A stretch of 64,000 nucleotides of DNA from Candidatus Kapaibacterium sp. (GCA_026003475.1 BPHJ01000001.1:677189-741188), one strand, 5' to 3'. Positions 1 to 9,358 are shown, counted from the first letter of the stretch. A program made the numbers and translations. The notes: generated by a model from the letters alone, not told the origin.

Positions 1-25
1 GTTTCGCGAAAGCTGTAAGTCAGCG

Positions 26-772
26 TTACAAATTCGATGCGACCCAAATGCGAACAAGGGTGAGCGGTGGGACGCGGACGCCTGCTGCCGGTTCTTGTCG
101 AATGACGGTCCCCGGAGCAAAGGTCTCGTCGTGCTGCAATATCACTTCGCCGAGTTGAAGGTTTGCTTGCGAGACGATCTGCCCAGCTTCGTCGCGACTG
201 CGGTAGAGCAAATTCGGGACGGTGACCAGTTCCGTTGTATCCTGGCAGATTGTCAAATCAACCGGTGTGGCAATGCGCACGCTGATTCCCGCTGGTGGTT
301 GCTGTGCGATAATGCCGCTGGTAGCCGACGAATCACAGGCGACCACCTGTACGCGGCCAAGGTGTAACCCTTCGCGCAACAGCAGCAGCTGCGCCTCACG
401 CAAGGTCATACCGAAGAGTGATGGCACGCGCACTGTTTCATCGCCACGGCTTGTAACCAGGTACACGCGCCGTCCCTTGCGGACAGTCGCACCTGGATAG
501 GGAGATTGCAGCACAATACGGCCAGCAGGCTGGGTGCTATCGTACTGCTGCCGGACGTCCTGGACGACCAAACCCGACTCTGTCAGTATCGCGATGGCTT
601 GTTCGCTCGGCATTCCAACGACGTTTGGCATCGCGATGGTAGCATTGCTATGCACCACCAGTGGCATGATAAGCTGGTCGAGCAGGATAACACCAACAAC
701 GATACCGGCAATCGTCAGCAGAATTCTGCGTTTTTTTCGCTCATGAATGAAGCTCGTCAGAAAACGAACCAT
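26..772 (-). CDS. PASTA-domain membrane protein
   Basis: This 248-residue protein starts with a short basic cytoplasmic segment (HERKKRR, residues 10-16), then one membrane helix (about 17-38), then three consecutive PASTA repeats (about 46-108, 113-178 and 184-247). Each repeat opens with the typical VPxLxG/MPNVVG turn and ends before a QxPxxG motif (QSPYPG, QQPPAG, QEPAAG). PASTA repeats bind peptidoglycan or muropeptides outside the cytoplasmic membrane. There is no kinase or transpeptidase domain, so this is a stand-alone anchor or sensor, a form common in Bacteroidota and Chlorobi. The exact role is unknown. It is divergent from the phosphoesterase at 822, with about 50 bases between starts. 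The stop codon is at the very edge of the window, so downstream operon partners cannot be seen. Confidence 0.85.
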   Translation of the reverse strand: MVRFLTSFIHERKKRRILLTIAGIVVGVILLDQLIMPLVVHSNATIAMPNVVGMPSEQAIAILTESGLVVQDVRQQYDSTQPAGRIVLQSPYPGATVRKGRRVYLVTSRGDETVRVPSLFGMTLREAQLLLLREGLHLGRVQVVACDSSATSGIIAQQPPAGISVRIATPVDLTICQDTTELVTVPNLLYRSRDEAGQIVSQANLQLGEVILQHDETFAPGTVIRQEPAAGVRVPPLTLVRIWVASNL

Positions 773-821
773 ACGCGTTGTCGCAAGGGCACAATGATTG
801 CAAACTTACCACCAATTCTGG

Positions 822-1961
822 ATGCCTGAGGCGCAACAGTATTTCGTGTTTGCACTGCTCGGGACGCTTACCGTAGCTGGTGTCTTGGGGCTTGCGCTTG
901 TGCATCGGTGGAAACGTACATCGCGCCGCGAGCGAGCTCTTGCAACAAGCGTTGCTGCTTTTGTTCTTGGAGTGGTAGGGTATTGGCTTCTTGGGTACAA
1001 AGCGTTGCCACCGCTCGGTGGGCATACAACGTGGATGGTGGCTTGGGTGCTTGCTATTGCCGGTGGGCTGTGGCTTGTGCTGAGTGCATGTCTTGCATTG
1101 GCACTCCCGGCACACGTGCACGAAGAACGACGGCGTTTTCTCCGCAATGGCATTGCCGCCAGCATAGGTGTGGTCGTATCCAGTCGAGTTGCTTCCTACG
1201 ATCCTGCTGATGTTGTCATCGAGCGGCACGACGCGTATCTGCCCTCGCTACCGCTGTCGGACGATGGAATGACACTGGCGGTTCTAAGTGATATTCACGC
1301 CGGTCCATTCATCGAGCCGAAGCATGTTGCTTACTACGCAACGCTGATCAACGATGCCAAACCCGATCTGATCCTACTGCCAGGCGATTTCATTACGGCG
1401 CGTGCAGAGGAGTTGCTCCAGTATCGCTCGGCGCTTTCTGCGCTGCGTGCTTCGCGTGGGGTATTCGCAGTGCTTGGCAATCACGATTACTTCAATGCTG
1501 CTGCACCGCATGTTGCGGCAATGCTCAAGCAGTGGGGTATCACGCTGCTCAATGATCGCAGTGTTGGACTCGATTCCCTGGAACTGTTTGGTATCAGTGA
1601 CGAGCGGCGGTTCGCTGTTGAGCAGTATTGCCGAGATCAGAAACCGCAGCCATTGTTCGAGCGGCTTGTTCATTCGCAACAACCGCTGGTTCTCGTGCAT
1701 CGGCCATTTGTGTTCGATGCACTGGCAGCGGTCAATCCACGGGTGCTCGTCATCGCTGGTCACACGCACGGCGGACAGATTTGCGCCGAGCTTCCCGATG
1801 GACAGGTGGTGGCGGTCAACCGATTGTTTTCACCCTATGTTCGCGGATGGTATCGAACCGGAACTGCACAGCTCTACGTTACGCGTGGCGTCGGTACGAT
1901 CGGTCTTCCGCTCCGCATCGGCGCCCCTCCAGAAATTACGTTCATCACTCTCCGACGATAG
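822..1961 (+). CDS. membrane-anchored metallophosphoesterase
   Basis: A 379-residue calcineurin-like phosphoesterase. Three hydrophobic helices (about 8-28, 44-59 and 71-96) lie before a basic stretch (RRRFLR, about 103-108) and the catalytic domain. The metal-binding motifs are complete and in order: DIH (157-159), GDF (188-190), GNHD (219-222), and GHTHGG near residue 322. This layout matches the YkuE/YaeI-type membrane phosphodiesterases, some of which act on lipid pyrophosphates; the substrate here is not predictable. I start at ATG 822; a TTG at 798 would add eight residues but the hydrophobic N-terminus fits ATG 822 better. The stop is one base before the DHH phosphoesterase start, so the two are probably co-transcribed. 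Confidence 0.85.
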   Translation: MPEAQQYFVFALLGTLTVAGVLGLALVHRWKRTSRRERALATSVAAFVLGVVGYWLLGYKALPPLGGHTTWMVAWVLAIAGGLWLVLSACLALALPAHVHEERRRFLRNGIAASIGVVVSSRVASYDPADVVIERHDAYLPSLPLSDDGMTLAVLSDIHAGPFIEPKHVAYYATLINDAKPDLILLPGDFITARAEELLQYRSALSALRASRGVFAVLGNHDYFNAAAPHVAAMLKQWGITLLNDRSVGLDSLELFGISDERRFAVEQYCRDQKPQPLFERLVHSQQPLVLVHRPFVFDALAAVNPRVLVIAGHTHGGQICAELPDGQVVAVNRLFSPYVRGWYRTGTAQLYVTRGVGTIGLPLRIGAPPEITFITLRR

Positions 1962-1962
1962 C

Positions 1963-3000
1963 ATGTTTCCTGATGATGTTCAGCAGTATGCCCACGCAGC
2001 ACGAGCAATTGCCGAGCTGCTCGATCAAAGCAAACACCTTGTTCTGACAACACACGTCCGTCCTGATGGCGATGCAATCGGTTCATTGCTCGGCTTAGGA
2101 AATGCGCTTGCTGTGCGCGGGAAAAGGCCATTGCTCCTTGTGCCGTCGCCAGTGCCACCGTTTCTTCGGTTTTTGCCGGGGGTCCAGGGAATCGAGGTGT
2201 ATGATCCCTCTTCCCAGCACAACCGTGCGCTCGGCGCTGCCGATGCTATTGTGTGTTTGGACTTCAACACACTTGCTCGGCTCGATCAGATGGAATCCCC
2301 TGTGCGCGGTTCAACGGCACTTCGCATTTTGATTGACCACCATCTTGATCCAGAAACCGGATTTGCTGCAGCTCTGCATGATGCGAATGCAACTTCGACA
2401 GCAGAACTTGTCAGCGCGCTGGTTTTGCTCGAATACCCCGAGGCACTGACACCCGATGTCGCAGCGCCGCTCTACACAGGAATTCTCACCGATTCTGGAA
2501 ACTTCCGATTCCCCCGTGTGAGTGCACGTACGCATCGGATCGTTGCAACCCTGATCGAACATGGTGCCGATCCTGTCTCGATCTACGATGCAATCTTCAA
2601 CACGAATACACCCGCACGAATTCGACTGCTCGGTGAAGTTCTCCGCACACTCGACATCGCGTGCCAAGGGCGATGTGCTGTGCTCTCGCTTTCACAGGAG
2701 CAAGCTGCTTGCCACGGTGCTACGCTCGACGACACGGAAGGATTTGTTCAGCATACACTCACGATCGAGGGTGTGTGTGTCGGTGTGTTCTTGAGCCAGA
2801 TGCCTGGTCGTGATGCGGTCAAAGTATCGCTTCGATCAAAGGGGAATGTTGATGTTCAGCGTGTTGCTGAGCAACTCGGCGGCGGTGGACACCTCAACGC
2901 TGCCGGTGCCATCATCGAGCGGGTAACTCTCGGGGATGCCAAGCAGCAGGTTCTCGGTCTCATTGATGCGTTACTGAGCCAACAACAGCAGAACTGCTAA
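1963..3000 (+). CDS. DHH-family phosphoesterase, NrnA-like (oligoribonuclease / pAp phosphatase)
   Basis: A 345-residue protein of the DHH/DHHA1 family. The N-terminal domain has the THVRPDGDAIGS metal motif (30-41) and the name-giving DHH triad (125-127). The C-terminal DHHA1 domain has the glycine-rich GGGGHLNAAGA motif (about 305-316). Length and motif order match bacterial NrnA, which degrades 2-5 nt RNAs and dephosphorylates 3'-phosphoadenosine 5'-phosphate in the cytoplasm. RecJ is excluded because it is much longer. Start ATG 1963 follows the previous stop by one base. An in-frame upstream extension exists but lies inside the phosphoesterase gene and is not credible. The last 41 bases overlap the convergent motA gene. 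Confidence 0.87.
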   Translation: MFPDDVQQYAHAARAIAELLDQSKHLVLTTHVRPDGDAIGSLLGLGNALAVRGKRPLLLVPSPVPPFLRFLPGVQGIEVYDPSSQHNRALGAADAIVCLDFNTLARLDQMESPVRGSTALRILIDHHLDPETGFAAALHDANATSTAELVSALVLLEYPEALTPDVAAPLYTGILTDSGNFRFPRVSARTHRIVATLIEHGADPVSIYDAIFNTNTPARIRLLGEVLRTLDIACQGRCAVLSLSQEQAACHGATLDDTEGFVQHTLTIEGVCVGVFLSQMPGRDAVKVSLRSKGNVDVQRVAEQLGGGGHLNAAGAIIERVTLGDAKQQVLGLIDALLSQQQQNC

Positions 3001-3781
3001 TTGTTGCATCGTGATCGAGCAATTGTTGTTGCTGAGTATCGGGAAGCAGTGTTGCGAGCCGATAGCGAGTTAGAAGGGGCGTCGAGCCACTTGCAACCAG
3101 CCGAGCAGCCTCGACGTGAAGTCGGTCAATAGTGCGTTGTTCCTGGAGCATTGATTCAAAGCGCTGGGCAATCGGCAGCCAGAGAAAGTTTGCTGTAACT
3201 AAGCCCCAGAGCGTCGCACTGAACGCAAAGCCAATTCGCTGGAGGAGAAGGGTTGCGCTATCACCGCCGCTGGCAAGCGCCGATGCAAGACCGATGACCG
3301 TGCCGACGATGCCCATCGTTGGTGCATAGCCAGCGATGCGACGGAAGAACACAATCGCGCGCTGGTAGCGCTCAGCGTTGGTGGTAAGGAGCTGCTCGGT
3401 CAAGCGTGCGATTTCGTCAGGGTCGAAGCCATCAGCACAGAACTGGAGAATTGTTGCTGCAGACGGACTTGGCGCAGTCCCGATGAACTGTTGCAGAGCA
3501 CTAATTCCTTCACGGCGCCAGGCAGTATTCGTTGCGATCCACCATTGAGCAATACTCATCGCGTTTGGCTGTCTCGAAATGAGCGCGGGCAGTAGCTTGA
3601 TTGTTTCTGCAAGGTGTCGCGGTGTAGAGCCGGCAGCTGCAGCAATCAGCGATCCACCAACGACGATTGCAATCGCTTCAGGATTCCACAGAAACGCGAT
3701 GCTTCCCGTCGCAAGCCCTGCGGCAAGGGTCACCAAACCAATGCCCAGAGCGATGGCGATCATCGTTGAGTAACGACTCAT
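2960..3781 (-). CDS. motA: flagellar motor stator protein MotA
   Basis: A 273-residue MotA/ExbB-family proton-channel protein. The N-terminus (GIGLVTLAAGLATGSIAFLW, then AIAIVVGGSLIAA) has the two closely spaced helices of MotA. A cytoplasmic domain follows, then two C-terminal helices carrying the conserved prolines (APTMGIVGTVIGL near 160 and NFLWLPIAQR near 205). It is the last gene of the flagellar operon; its start overlaps the flgL stop by four bases, indicating translational coupling. MotB, the peptidoglycan-binding partner, is not next door: the downstream neighbour is the convergent DHH gene. A TolQ/ExbB role is less likely given the flagellar context and the early helix pair. Confidence 0.88.
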   Translation of the reverse strand: MSRYSTMIAIALGIGLVTLAAGLATGSIAFLWNPEAIAIVVGGSLIAAAAGSTPRHLAETIKLLPALISRQPNAMSIAQWWIATNTAWRREGISALQQFIGTAPSPSAATILQFCADGFDPDEIARLTEQLLTTNAERYQRAIVFFRRIAGYAPTMGIVGTVIGLASALASGGDSATLLLQRIGFAFSATLWGLVTANFLWLPIAQRFESMLQEQRTIDRLHVEAARLVASGSTPLLTRYRLATLLPDTQQQQLLDHDATISSSAVVGSVTHQ

Positions 3782-4776
3782 TGGAGAAAATCGAACAGCG
3801 ACAGATTCAGCATACGCGCCCCGATCTTGAGGCTGTACTCGTAGGCAATTTGATCGCGTTGCAGTTGCATGGTGGCTGCTGCAACATCAGTATCGGTCAA
3901 TCGCGAGAGGAATTCGCGCTGGCGCGTAATGTCTTCAGCAATCTGCTCGTGCTGTGCAGTCATGCGGTCAGTGCGAATGCCGACTTCAGCTGTTGCTTGG
4001 TTGACGGTGGTGGTTGCATCGGCAATTTGTTTGATATATGCAGCAACGCGATCGAGTTCCTCTGCGGTCGGGAGTTGTCCGTCACTGCGTGGGGTTCCGT
4101 CGGGAGCATAAGCGAATGTGTTGTAGAGAGCGATCAGGGTTGTGAAGACTTCTGTCCCGCCGCTACCGAAGACTTTGTCGGCAGTGGTGGAAACTTGCTC
4201 GGTATGTCCGTCGCCTGTTTGGACAAAGCGTGCCTCAGTGTTTCCCTTGAATCGAACCTCCAGACCAGATGGATTTGCTGGCGTGGGAGATGTTGTTACC
4301 AGTTCAAAAGGCATCTGCGTTGTTTCGAGGGGCGCTGTTGGTTGAAGCGATGCAGCAGTGTTCTTCGTTCCAGCCAGCACATAAATGTCACCATGACTGG
4401 TGTTGGCAGCTTCGATGATCGCTCGAATGTTGCTGAGCAGGTGTTGGGCAAACACATTCCACTTGTCGTGGTTGGCAATCTGCTGTGCATCAATGCCGAG
4501 TGTTTGCACATTGGAAAGTGTTGTCGCGATGGATTCGAGTGCAGTCTCCGTCGTCCCCTGCTCGGCAAGGGCGCCATCGAGCGTGGAGGAGTATCGTTGC
4601 AAGCGGGCAATCGTGCTGCGGTAGGAGGTAATGTCGGCAATGTCGCTTGGTGCATCCGAGAGTTGAAGCAGACGCTGACCAGTCGCGATGCGCGTTTGCT
4701 GTTGCGCTTGCCGTGCCGAAAGATCGGTCAGCGTTGATTGCAGCCGCGTGGTCAGTGATTGTAGAGTGACTCGCAT
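3778..4776 (-). CDS. flgL: flagellar hook-associated protein 3 FlgL
   Basis: A 332-residue flagellin-family protein. The N-terminal coiled segment (RQAQQQTRIATGQRLLQLSD) and the C-terminal segment ending SLFDFLQ are the D0/D1 signatures of FlgL, which forms the second ring of the hook-filament junction. It follows flgK and precedes motA in the same direction, the canonical flgK-flgL order. The C-terminus carries the long heptad-containing helix expected for polymer packing. Flagellin itself would be longer or show a different C-terminus, and the position after flgK settles the call. The product is exported through the flagellar type III apparatus, probably chaperoned by the FlgN-like protein at 6237. 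Confidence 0.92.
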   Translation of the reverse strand: MRVTLQSLTTRLQSTLTDLSARQAQQQTRIATGQRLLQLSDAPSDIADITSYRSTIARLQRYSSTLDGALAEQGTTETALESIATTLSNVQTLGIDAQQIANHDKWNVFAQHLLSNIRAIIEAANTSHGDIYVLAGTKNTAASLQPTAPLETTQMPFELVTTSPTPANPSGLEVRFKGNTEARFVQTGDGHTEQVSTTADKVFGSGGTEVFTTLIALYNTFAYAPDGTPRSDGQLPTAEELDRVAAYIKQIADATTTVNQATAEVGIRTDRMTAQHEQIAEDITRQREFLSRLTDTDVAAATMQLQRDQIAYEYSLKIGARMLNLSLFDFLQ

Positions 4777-4787
4777 ACCGCCTCCGA

Positions 4788-6227
4788 TTACCGTCCGAGA
4801 TTGACCAGGGTCGAGAGCATGTCCGACGACACCGTAACCACCCGTGCAGCTGCTTCGAACGCGCGCTGATAGGTGATCAGATTCGTTGCTTCTTCGTCGA
4901 GGTTGACGCCGCTGAGTGATTCACGCTCCGTGGTGATTTGTTGCAGCACTGTCTTAGCTGCGGTCAAGCGATCATTTGTTCCCGCGCCAATCTGTGCTAA
5001 CTGTGCGGTGATCGCGCCATAGTACCCTTCGGGCGTCATCGAGTCGAGAAAGGTTCCGTCCGATGCCAGCGCTGCAGTTGCGGCGATAATGTCGCTGTTG
5101 CCAGGTGTGTTCGGAGTCGAGCTTGTCGGCACTGCTGCGGGATCGGCCAGCAGAGTTGTGTTCACTGCAATCGTACGAGCAGTGATTGCTGGACCGCCAG
5201 CGGGGACAAAGAGTGCTCGCCCCGGTGGTACTGGGCCAGTGTCGTTGAGCCCGTAGCCCGTTGTCATGAATGCATTGACGCGATCGGCGAGGGTAGATGT
5301 CAGACGATCCAACTCGCGAGCAATCGAGAATTCTGTGCTCGAGCTTAGAGGATTGAGCGTAACGTTGTAACTCTTCGCCAGTGAAGCAAGCTCGCCACTC
5401 CGTGGCTGGAATGTCCCAATTGTCGTGCCATCGGGTTTTCGAATGCTGAAACTGAGCGTCGTTTCGCCAGTTGAGGCGTTGAGCTGCTGCAGCGCATTGA
5501 CAGACAGAGCAGTATTGAGCGAAACCAACACCATACCACTGCTGGTTACGTTGACGGTACCGGTTGGCTCGCGGGATACACTGACATCGAGGTATTGGGA
5601 GAGTTCCTGGAGTGCTTGTGTTTGGCGATCCACTAATGACGCTGCAGGCTGCCCGGATGCATCGAGCGTAGCGTTGATCTGTTGGTTGATGCTTGCCAGG
5701 GTTGAGAGCAACTCGTTGATGCGGTTGGCAGTGCTGGTGGCTCGGTCGAAGGTGCTTGAGCGAAGACTCTCGATTGCATTTCCTGTTCGGTTGAGGGCAG
5801 CAGCAAGGTCAGATGCACGTGCTAAGAACAGTTGCCGATCGGCAATACGTGATGGATTCGCAGCAAGTTGGCTGGCAGCATCGAAAAATTGCTGCATCGC
5901 GGTCTGAATGGTTTGGTCGCCTGGTTCACCGAGTGCGGTCTCGATACGTTGGAGAGTGGTGGCTTCCTGTTGGTAGTAGCTCTGCGTCGAGGTGGAAGAG
6001 CGGTAGTCTCGTTCAATGAGTTCATCGCGGAATTGTCGGATTCCAGCACTGAGGACTCCCATCCCGAAGTACAGGCCACCAGCAGGGATGGATTCGCCAG
6101 GTTGGAGCATGAGCGCCTGCCGTGCATAGCCTGGTGTGTTGACGTTTGCGATGTTATTCGACGTAACGTCGAAGCCGCGCTGGTTGGCGATGAGCGCTCG
6201 CTTACCGATTTCGAGGGAACGAATCAT
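4788..6227 (-). CDS. flgK: flagellar hook-associated protein 1 FlgK
   Basis: A 479-residue protein with the basal-body rod-type N-terminus (SNNIANVNTPGYARQ, about 23-37) and the characteristic FlgK C-terminus (SGVNLDEEATNLITYQRAFE, about 438-457). FlgK forms the first ring of the hook-filament junction. The central domain is variable, as usual in the family. The start ATG is preceded by a nine-base gap to the flgN-like gene, and flgL begins 11 bases after its stop, so all three sit in one transcription unit. Confidence 0.94.
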   Translation of the reverse strand: MIRSLEIGKRALIANQRGFDVTSNNIANVNTPGYARQALMLQPGESIPAGGLYFGMGVLSAGIRQFRDELIERDYRSSTSTQSYYQQEATTLQRIETALGEPGDQTIQTAMQQFFDAASQLAANPSRIADRQLFLARASDLAAALNRTGNAIESLRSSTFDRATSTANRINELLSTLASINQQINATLDASGQPAASLVDRQTQALQELSQYLDVSVSREPTGTVNVTSSGMVLVSLNTALSVNALQQLNASTGETTLSFSIRKPDGTTIGTFQPRSGELASLAKSYNVTLNPLSSSTEFSIARELDRLTSTLADRVNAFMTTGYGLNDTGPVPPGRALFVPAGGPAITARTIAVNTTLLADPAAVPTSSTPNTPGNSDIIAATAALASDGTFLDSMTPEGYYGAITAQLAQIGAGTNDRLTAAKTVLQQITTERESLSGVNLDEEATNLITYQRAFEAAARVVTVSSDMLSTLVNLGR

Positions 6228-6236
6228 GGCTTCACC

Positions 6237-6743
6237 TTACAGCGCAGTGTTGACAGCATGAAGGTTTCGCTCTTGCACAAAAGCGATGGTCGCATTGATG
6301 CTATTGCGTCCGCGTAGTGCAAGCATGCGATTGATGCTGTTGGCAAGCTGGAGCTGAGCGCAGTGTTGGCGCAAGCGCTCGGCACACGGTGCAAGACGCT
6401 GGCGTTCTTCGGGCAGCAGGAGCTGCATCAATTCCGATAGGGTCAGACTGCGTGCACGTTCCAGCGTAAGATCAAAACGAGCAGCAACGAGCTCCCACCG
6501 TTTCCGCTCCATTTGTTGGAGCAGGCCGAGAAGCGATTCTTGCTCGCGGGCGAGGTTCTCAATGCCTGCTGAATCGAAGTGGATAAGGCACGCTTGGAGT
6601 TGATGCGCGAGCGTGAGCATGGTTTCAACCGCAGCCGACTCCTGCTCGAGGAGGGCGAGCAGTTCGATCGGACGAGAAGTATCCAGTTGGCAATCCATTG
6701 CTGATCTTCCGAACGTGAGGACGTCCGCAATAGGTATCGGCAC
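6237..6743 (-). CDS. flgN: FlgN-like flagellar export chaperone
   Basis: A short (168-residue or, if the internal ATG at 6698 is used, 153-residue) helical protein of low conservation. It is rich in Leu, Gln, Arg and Glu, with the REQESLLGLLQQMERKRWEL segment typical of FlgN helices. FlgN binds the C-termini of FlgK and FlgL in the cytoplasm and delivers them to the export gate. The call depends on the helical pattern plus its position immediately upstream of flgK, the usual place. The first 15 residues look unlike the family, so the start at 6698 is plausible. Confidence 0.72.
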   Translation of the reverse strand: MPIPIADVLTFGRSAMDCQLDTSRPIELLALLEQESAAVETMLTLAHQLQACLIHFDSAGIENLAREQESLLGLLQQMERKRWELVAARFDLTLERARSLTLSELMQLLLPEERQRLAPCAERLRQHCAQLQLANSINRMLALRGRNSINATIAFVQERNLHAVNTAL

Positions 6744-6761
6744 AAGCTGCGAGAACTGAAG

Positions 6762-7694
6762 CTACGTGCGCTGTTGAAATTGTCGGGCATAGGCTTCCAC
6801 TCGGCGCACGTATGCTTGGGTTTCGGCATAGGGCGGAACGCCGCCATAGCGCGCGACAGCACCGGGGCCAGCGTTGTATGCTGCCAGTGCAAGGCGTACC
6901 GAACCAAAGCGATCGAGCATCATGCGGAGGTAGCGCGTGCCGCCGAGGATGTTGTCGGCTGGATCGAAGACATTTTCGACGCCGACATCGGCAGCAGTCG
7001 CATCCATCAACTGCATCAAGCCCTTCGCGCCTGCAGGGGAAACTGCATCGGTTCGTCCGGCAGATTCCGCTGCAATGACTGCTTTGATGAGCCAAACGGG
7101 GACGCCGTACTGGCGCGATGCCTGCTCAATTGCCGGTGAGTGTGCGGCAAGCCGCTGTTCGATCTGATCCAGGATGGGTGAGCTTCGCATTGCCACGGTC
7201 TGCGAGCGCATAGCCTCTGCCGCTGTGTTGTCGCCTGTTCTGGGAAGCTCTATCTCTTGCGATGCGGGGAGAGTGCTTTGCAACAACGATTGCGCAGAAG
7301 CTGCGGCCCCTGGGTGTATGGTTGTCGTGACCGGTAGCGTTGGGCTGCCTGTCAGATGTTGATATACCAAGCGAGCGATACCAACACCTTGGGAACTTTG
7401 GGATAATTGGTTGGCAAGCTCGATGCCGCCGAGCGTGTCGAGAACGTCTGCACCAAAGCTAAGGTCGCCCGTCTCGGCGTCGGTATCGTCGAGCATAGCT
7501 TGGCGCATGGTCTTGTAGAGCTCATGGATGAAGAGTGCTTCGAATTCGCGCGCAACACGAGCTGCTTGGTCAGGCGCAATTGCGTTACCGGCTGATTGCT
7601 GCAGTTGCGCGAGCGTTTGGGTGGCTGCACGATCCTGCAGTGCTAGTCGGGCACGGTCGAATCCATCCGTTGTTGGTGCTATGTCCATTGTCAC
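6762..7694 (-). CDS. flgJ: FlgJ-type rod-binding protein fused to a lytic transglycosylase (SLT) domain
   Basis: A 310-residue two-domain protein. Residues about 46-100 form the rod-binding (FlgJ N-terminal) domain, including [21 protein letters not shown] low-complexity linker (about 115-170) follows, then a lytic transglycosylase domain (about 182-305) with catalytic Glu in AAES (E210), the GAKGLMQLM motif (222-230) and [12 protein letters not shown] (269-280). It would cap the growing rod in the periplasm while opening the peptidoglycan. In enterobacterial FlgJ the second domain is a glucosaminidase, so the enzyme domain here is of a different family. Its ATG overlaps the flgI stop by four bases. 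Confidence 0.88.
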   Translation of the reverse strand: MTMDIAPTTDGFDRARLALQDRAATQTLAQLQQSAGNAIAPDQAARVAREFEALFIHELYKTMRQAMLDDTDAETGDLSFGADVLDTLGGIELANQLSQSSQGVGIARLVYQHLTGSPTLPVTTTIHPGAAASAQSLLQSTLPASQEIELPRTGDNTAAEAMRSQTVAMRSSPILDQIEQRLAAHSPAIEQASRQYGVPVWLIKAVIAAESAGRTDAVSPAGAKGLMQLMDATAADVGVENVFDPADNILGGTRYLRMMLDRFGSVRLALAAYNAGPGAVARYGGVPPYAETQAYVRRVEAYARQFQQRT

Positions 7695-8791
7695 TGAATG
7701 ATAAGTTCAGCTTGTAACGACCCGGCTTGCTTGAGTGCTTGGAAGATCGCGACCAAATCCCGTGGGGAAACCTTGAGCGAATTGAGGGCATTAGCTAATT
7801 CTTGAACCGTCGCTGTAGCTGGAAGCGCAACGGCTGGATTGGTCTGTTCCTGTGTCCGGACGATTGCGTTCGATACGCGTTGAGTGGTGCCTATCGTAAA
7901 AGGTGCTGGCTGGACGACCGTGTTGAGCTGCTGGATTTCGATTTCCAAACCGCCGTGAGCAACAACTGCTGGCAATAGGCGCACATTTCCCCCGACAACG
8001 ATTGTTCCTGTTCGCTCATTGATGACAACCTTACCGGCGACATCAACAGCAACATCTGCCATTTCGATCTGCGCGATGTATTCGATTGCTTGTGCTTGCG
8101 TCGTCCCCTGGGGGAAGCGAACCAGCACCGTTGCCGGATCGAGTGCTTGGGCAGCATTAGTCAGTCCATTGAGAGCGTTGATTGCAGCGGCGATGCGCGT
8201 TGCTGTGGTGTAATCGGGATGGTTGAGGATAATGCGTACTTCCGATGGTGATGCAAGAGAACCTGGCACTGCGCGCTCGAGAACCAAACCTCCAGGCACG
8301 CGACCGGTATTGGTCAGATTTTTCCCCGACCGAGACCCAAGCGAGCTGATGTCGTAGCCACCAACGCTGAGTGGTCCTTGTGCCATTCCGTACACAACAC
8401 CATCGCTGGCAACCAGTGGGGTCAAGATGAGCGTACCGCCTTGGAGAGAGCGAGCATCCCCGATGCTGGAGACGGTAACATCCACTTTAGTTCCGGCACG
8501 CGCAAAGGCTGGGATGGTTGCGGTAACCATTACTGCAGCGACGTTCTGGGTACGCTGCAGTAAAATGCTCTGCTGCGGAGTGATCCCGAATCGCTTGAGC
8601 ATATTGAGGACAGACTGAATGGTGAAGCTCGATCGCGGTGAGTCTCCGGTATTGTTGAGTCCGGTGACCAGTCCGTAACCGACCACCTGGATGCCACTAC
8701 CGCCCTCGATAGTCGCGATGTCTTTGATGCGGTCAGCCGAACAGGTGACCACCGCCAATGCTGCAAGGAGAAGCGAGATCGCTGCTTTCAT
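7691..8791 (-). CDS. flgI: flagellar P-ring protein FlgI
   Basis: A 366-residue protein with an N-terminal signal peptide (about 1-19, cleaved near CSA-DRIKD) and the FlgI hallmark [20 protein letters not shown] followed by [12 protein letters not shown]. Length matches the family. FlgI forms the periplasmic P ring around the rod at the peptidoglycan layer. It lies between flgH and flgJ, the conserved order, separated from flgH by only a few bases. Presence of a P ring implies a Gram-negative envelope with peptidoglycan and outer membrane. Confidence 0.95.
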   Translation of the reverse strand: MKAAISLLLAALAVVTCSADRIKDIATIEGGSGIQVVGYGLVTGLNNTGDSPRSSFTIQSVLNMLKRFGITPQQSILLQRTQNVAAVMVTATIPAFARAGTKVDVTVSSIGDARSLQGGTLILTPLVASDGVVYGMAQGPLSVGGYDISSLGSRSGKNLTNTGRVPGGLVLERAVPGSLASPSEVRIILNHPDYTTATRIAAAINALNGLTNAAQALDPATVLVRFPQGTTQAQAIEYIAQIEMADVAVDVAGKVVINERTGTIVVGGNVRLLPAVVAHGGLEIEIQQLNTVVQPAPFTIGTTQRVSNAIVRTQEQTNPAVALPATATVQELANALNSLKVSPRDLVAIFQALKQAGSLQAELIIQ

Positions 8792-8794
8792 AGC

Positions 8795-9358
8795 TCAGAA
8801 GAGAAAACGCAGGAACTTCGTGAATAAGCCTGGTTCTTGTGTGCGCGAGATGACGCCGTCGCCGTTGTAGATGAGCACAAGATCGGCAATCTGAAACGAG
8901 TAGATGGTATTGTCCGGTGCAATGTCAACGAAGCGAACAAACCCACGGAGCGTGATGGTTTGCGTTTCACCGTTGATAGTGACGGTCCGTGTTCCTTCGA
9001 TTTGGAGCGCGTTGAGATTGCTTGCATCGGTGATGCGAGCAGTCAGTTTTGCGCGGATGCGTTCGGAGCGGTTGGTTGTTCCCTGACCGTTGAAGGTGTT
9101 GGTCGTTCCAATGCTGGCGCCAGCACTGCCTTGCGTGTTTCCAACGGAGCCGGATGCTTGGACACCCAATTCTGTTTGAGATGAGTTCCGCGTTGTGGCT
9201 TGATTGTCTGCTTGTGCATCTTCGACGATCAAGATTGTGACCACATCGCCCCTCCGAAATGCTTTGACATCCGAGTAGAGCGAGCGCGTAGCACTTTCCG
9301 GAAATTGCGCTATTGATGGTACGGTAAGCGCGACCCACAGCACAAAAAGGGTTCTCAT
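8795..9358 (-). CDS. flgH: flagellar L-ring protein FlgH, without a lipobox
   Basis: A 187-residue FlgH: signal-like N-terminus (about 1-18), then SLYSDVKAFRRGDVVTILIV, the conserved beta-rich domain, and the C-terminal RTQEPGLFTKFLRFLF. FlgH forms the L ring in the outer membrane. The family is normally a lipoprotein with a lipobox cysteine. This sequence contains no cysteine at all, so it cannot be lipidated in the usual way. The four-base overlap with flgA upstream and the position before flgI support the identity. Confidence 0.92.
   Translation of the reverse strand: MRTLFVLWVALTVPSIAQFPESATRSLYSDVKAFRRGDVVTILIVEDAQADNQATTRNSSQTELGVQASGSVGNTQGSAGASIGTTNTFNGQGTTNRSERIRAKLTARITDASNLNALQIEGTRTVTINGETQTITLRGFVRFVDIAPDNTIYSFQIADLVLIYNGDGVISRTQEPGLFTKFLRFLF

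Noticed and set aside
741-1229. Minus-strand open frame of 162 codons across the phosphoesterase gene
   Set aside because: It is antisense to a gene with complete catalytic motifs, has no family match and an unnatural Cys/His/Pro-rich composition.
1402-1962. In-frame extension upstream of the DHH phosphoesterase
   Set aside because: It lies inside the metallophosphoesterase gene in another frame; family length and start fit ATG 1963.
3667-4737. Plus-strand open frame of 356 codons over flgL
   Set aside because: Cys-rich antisense shadow of a well-conserved flagellar gene.
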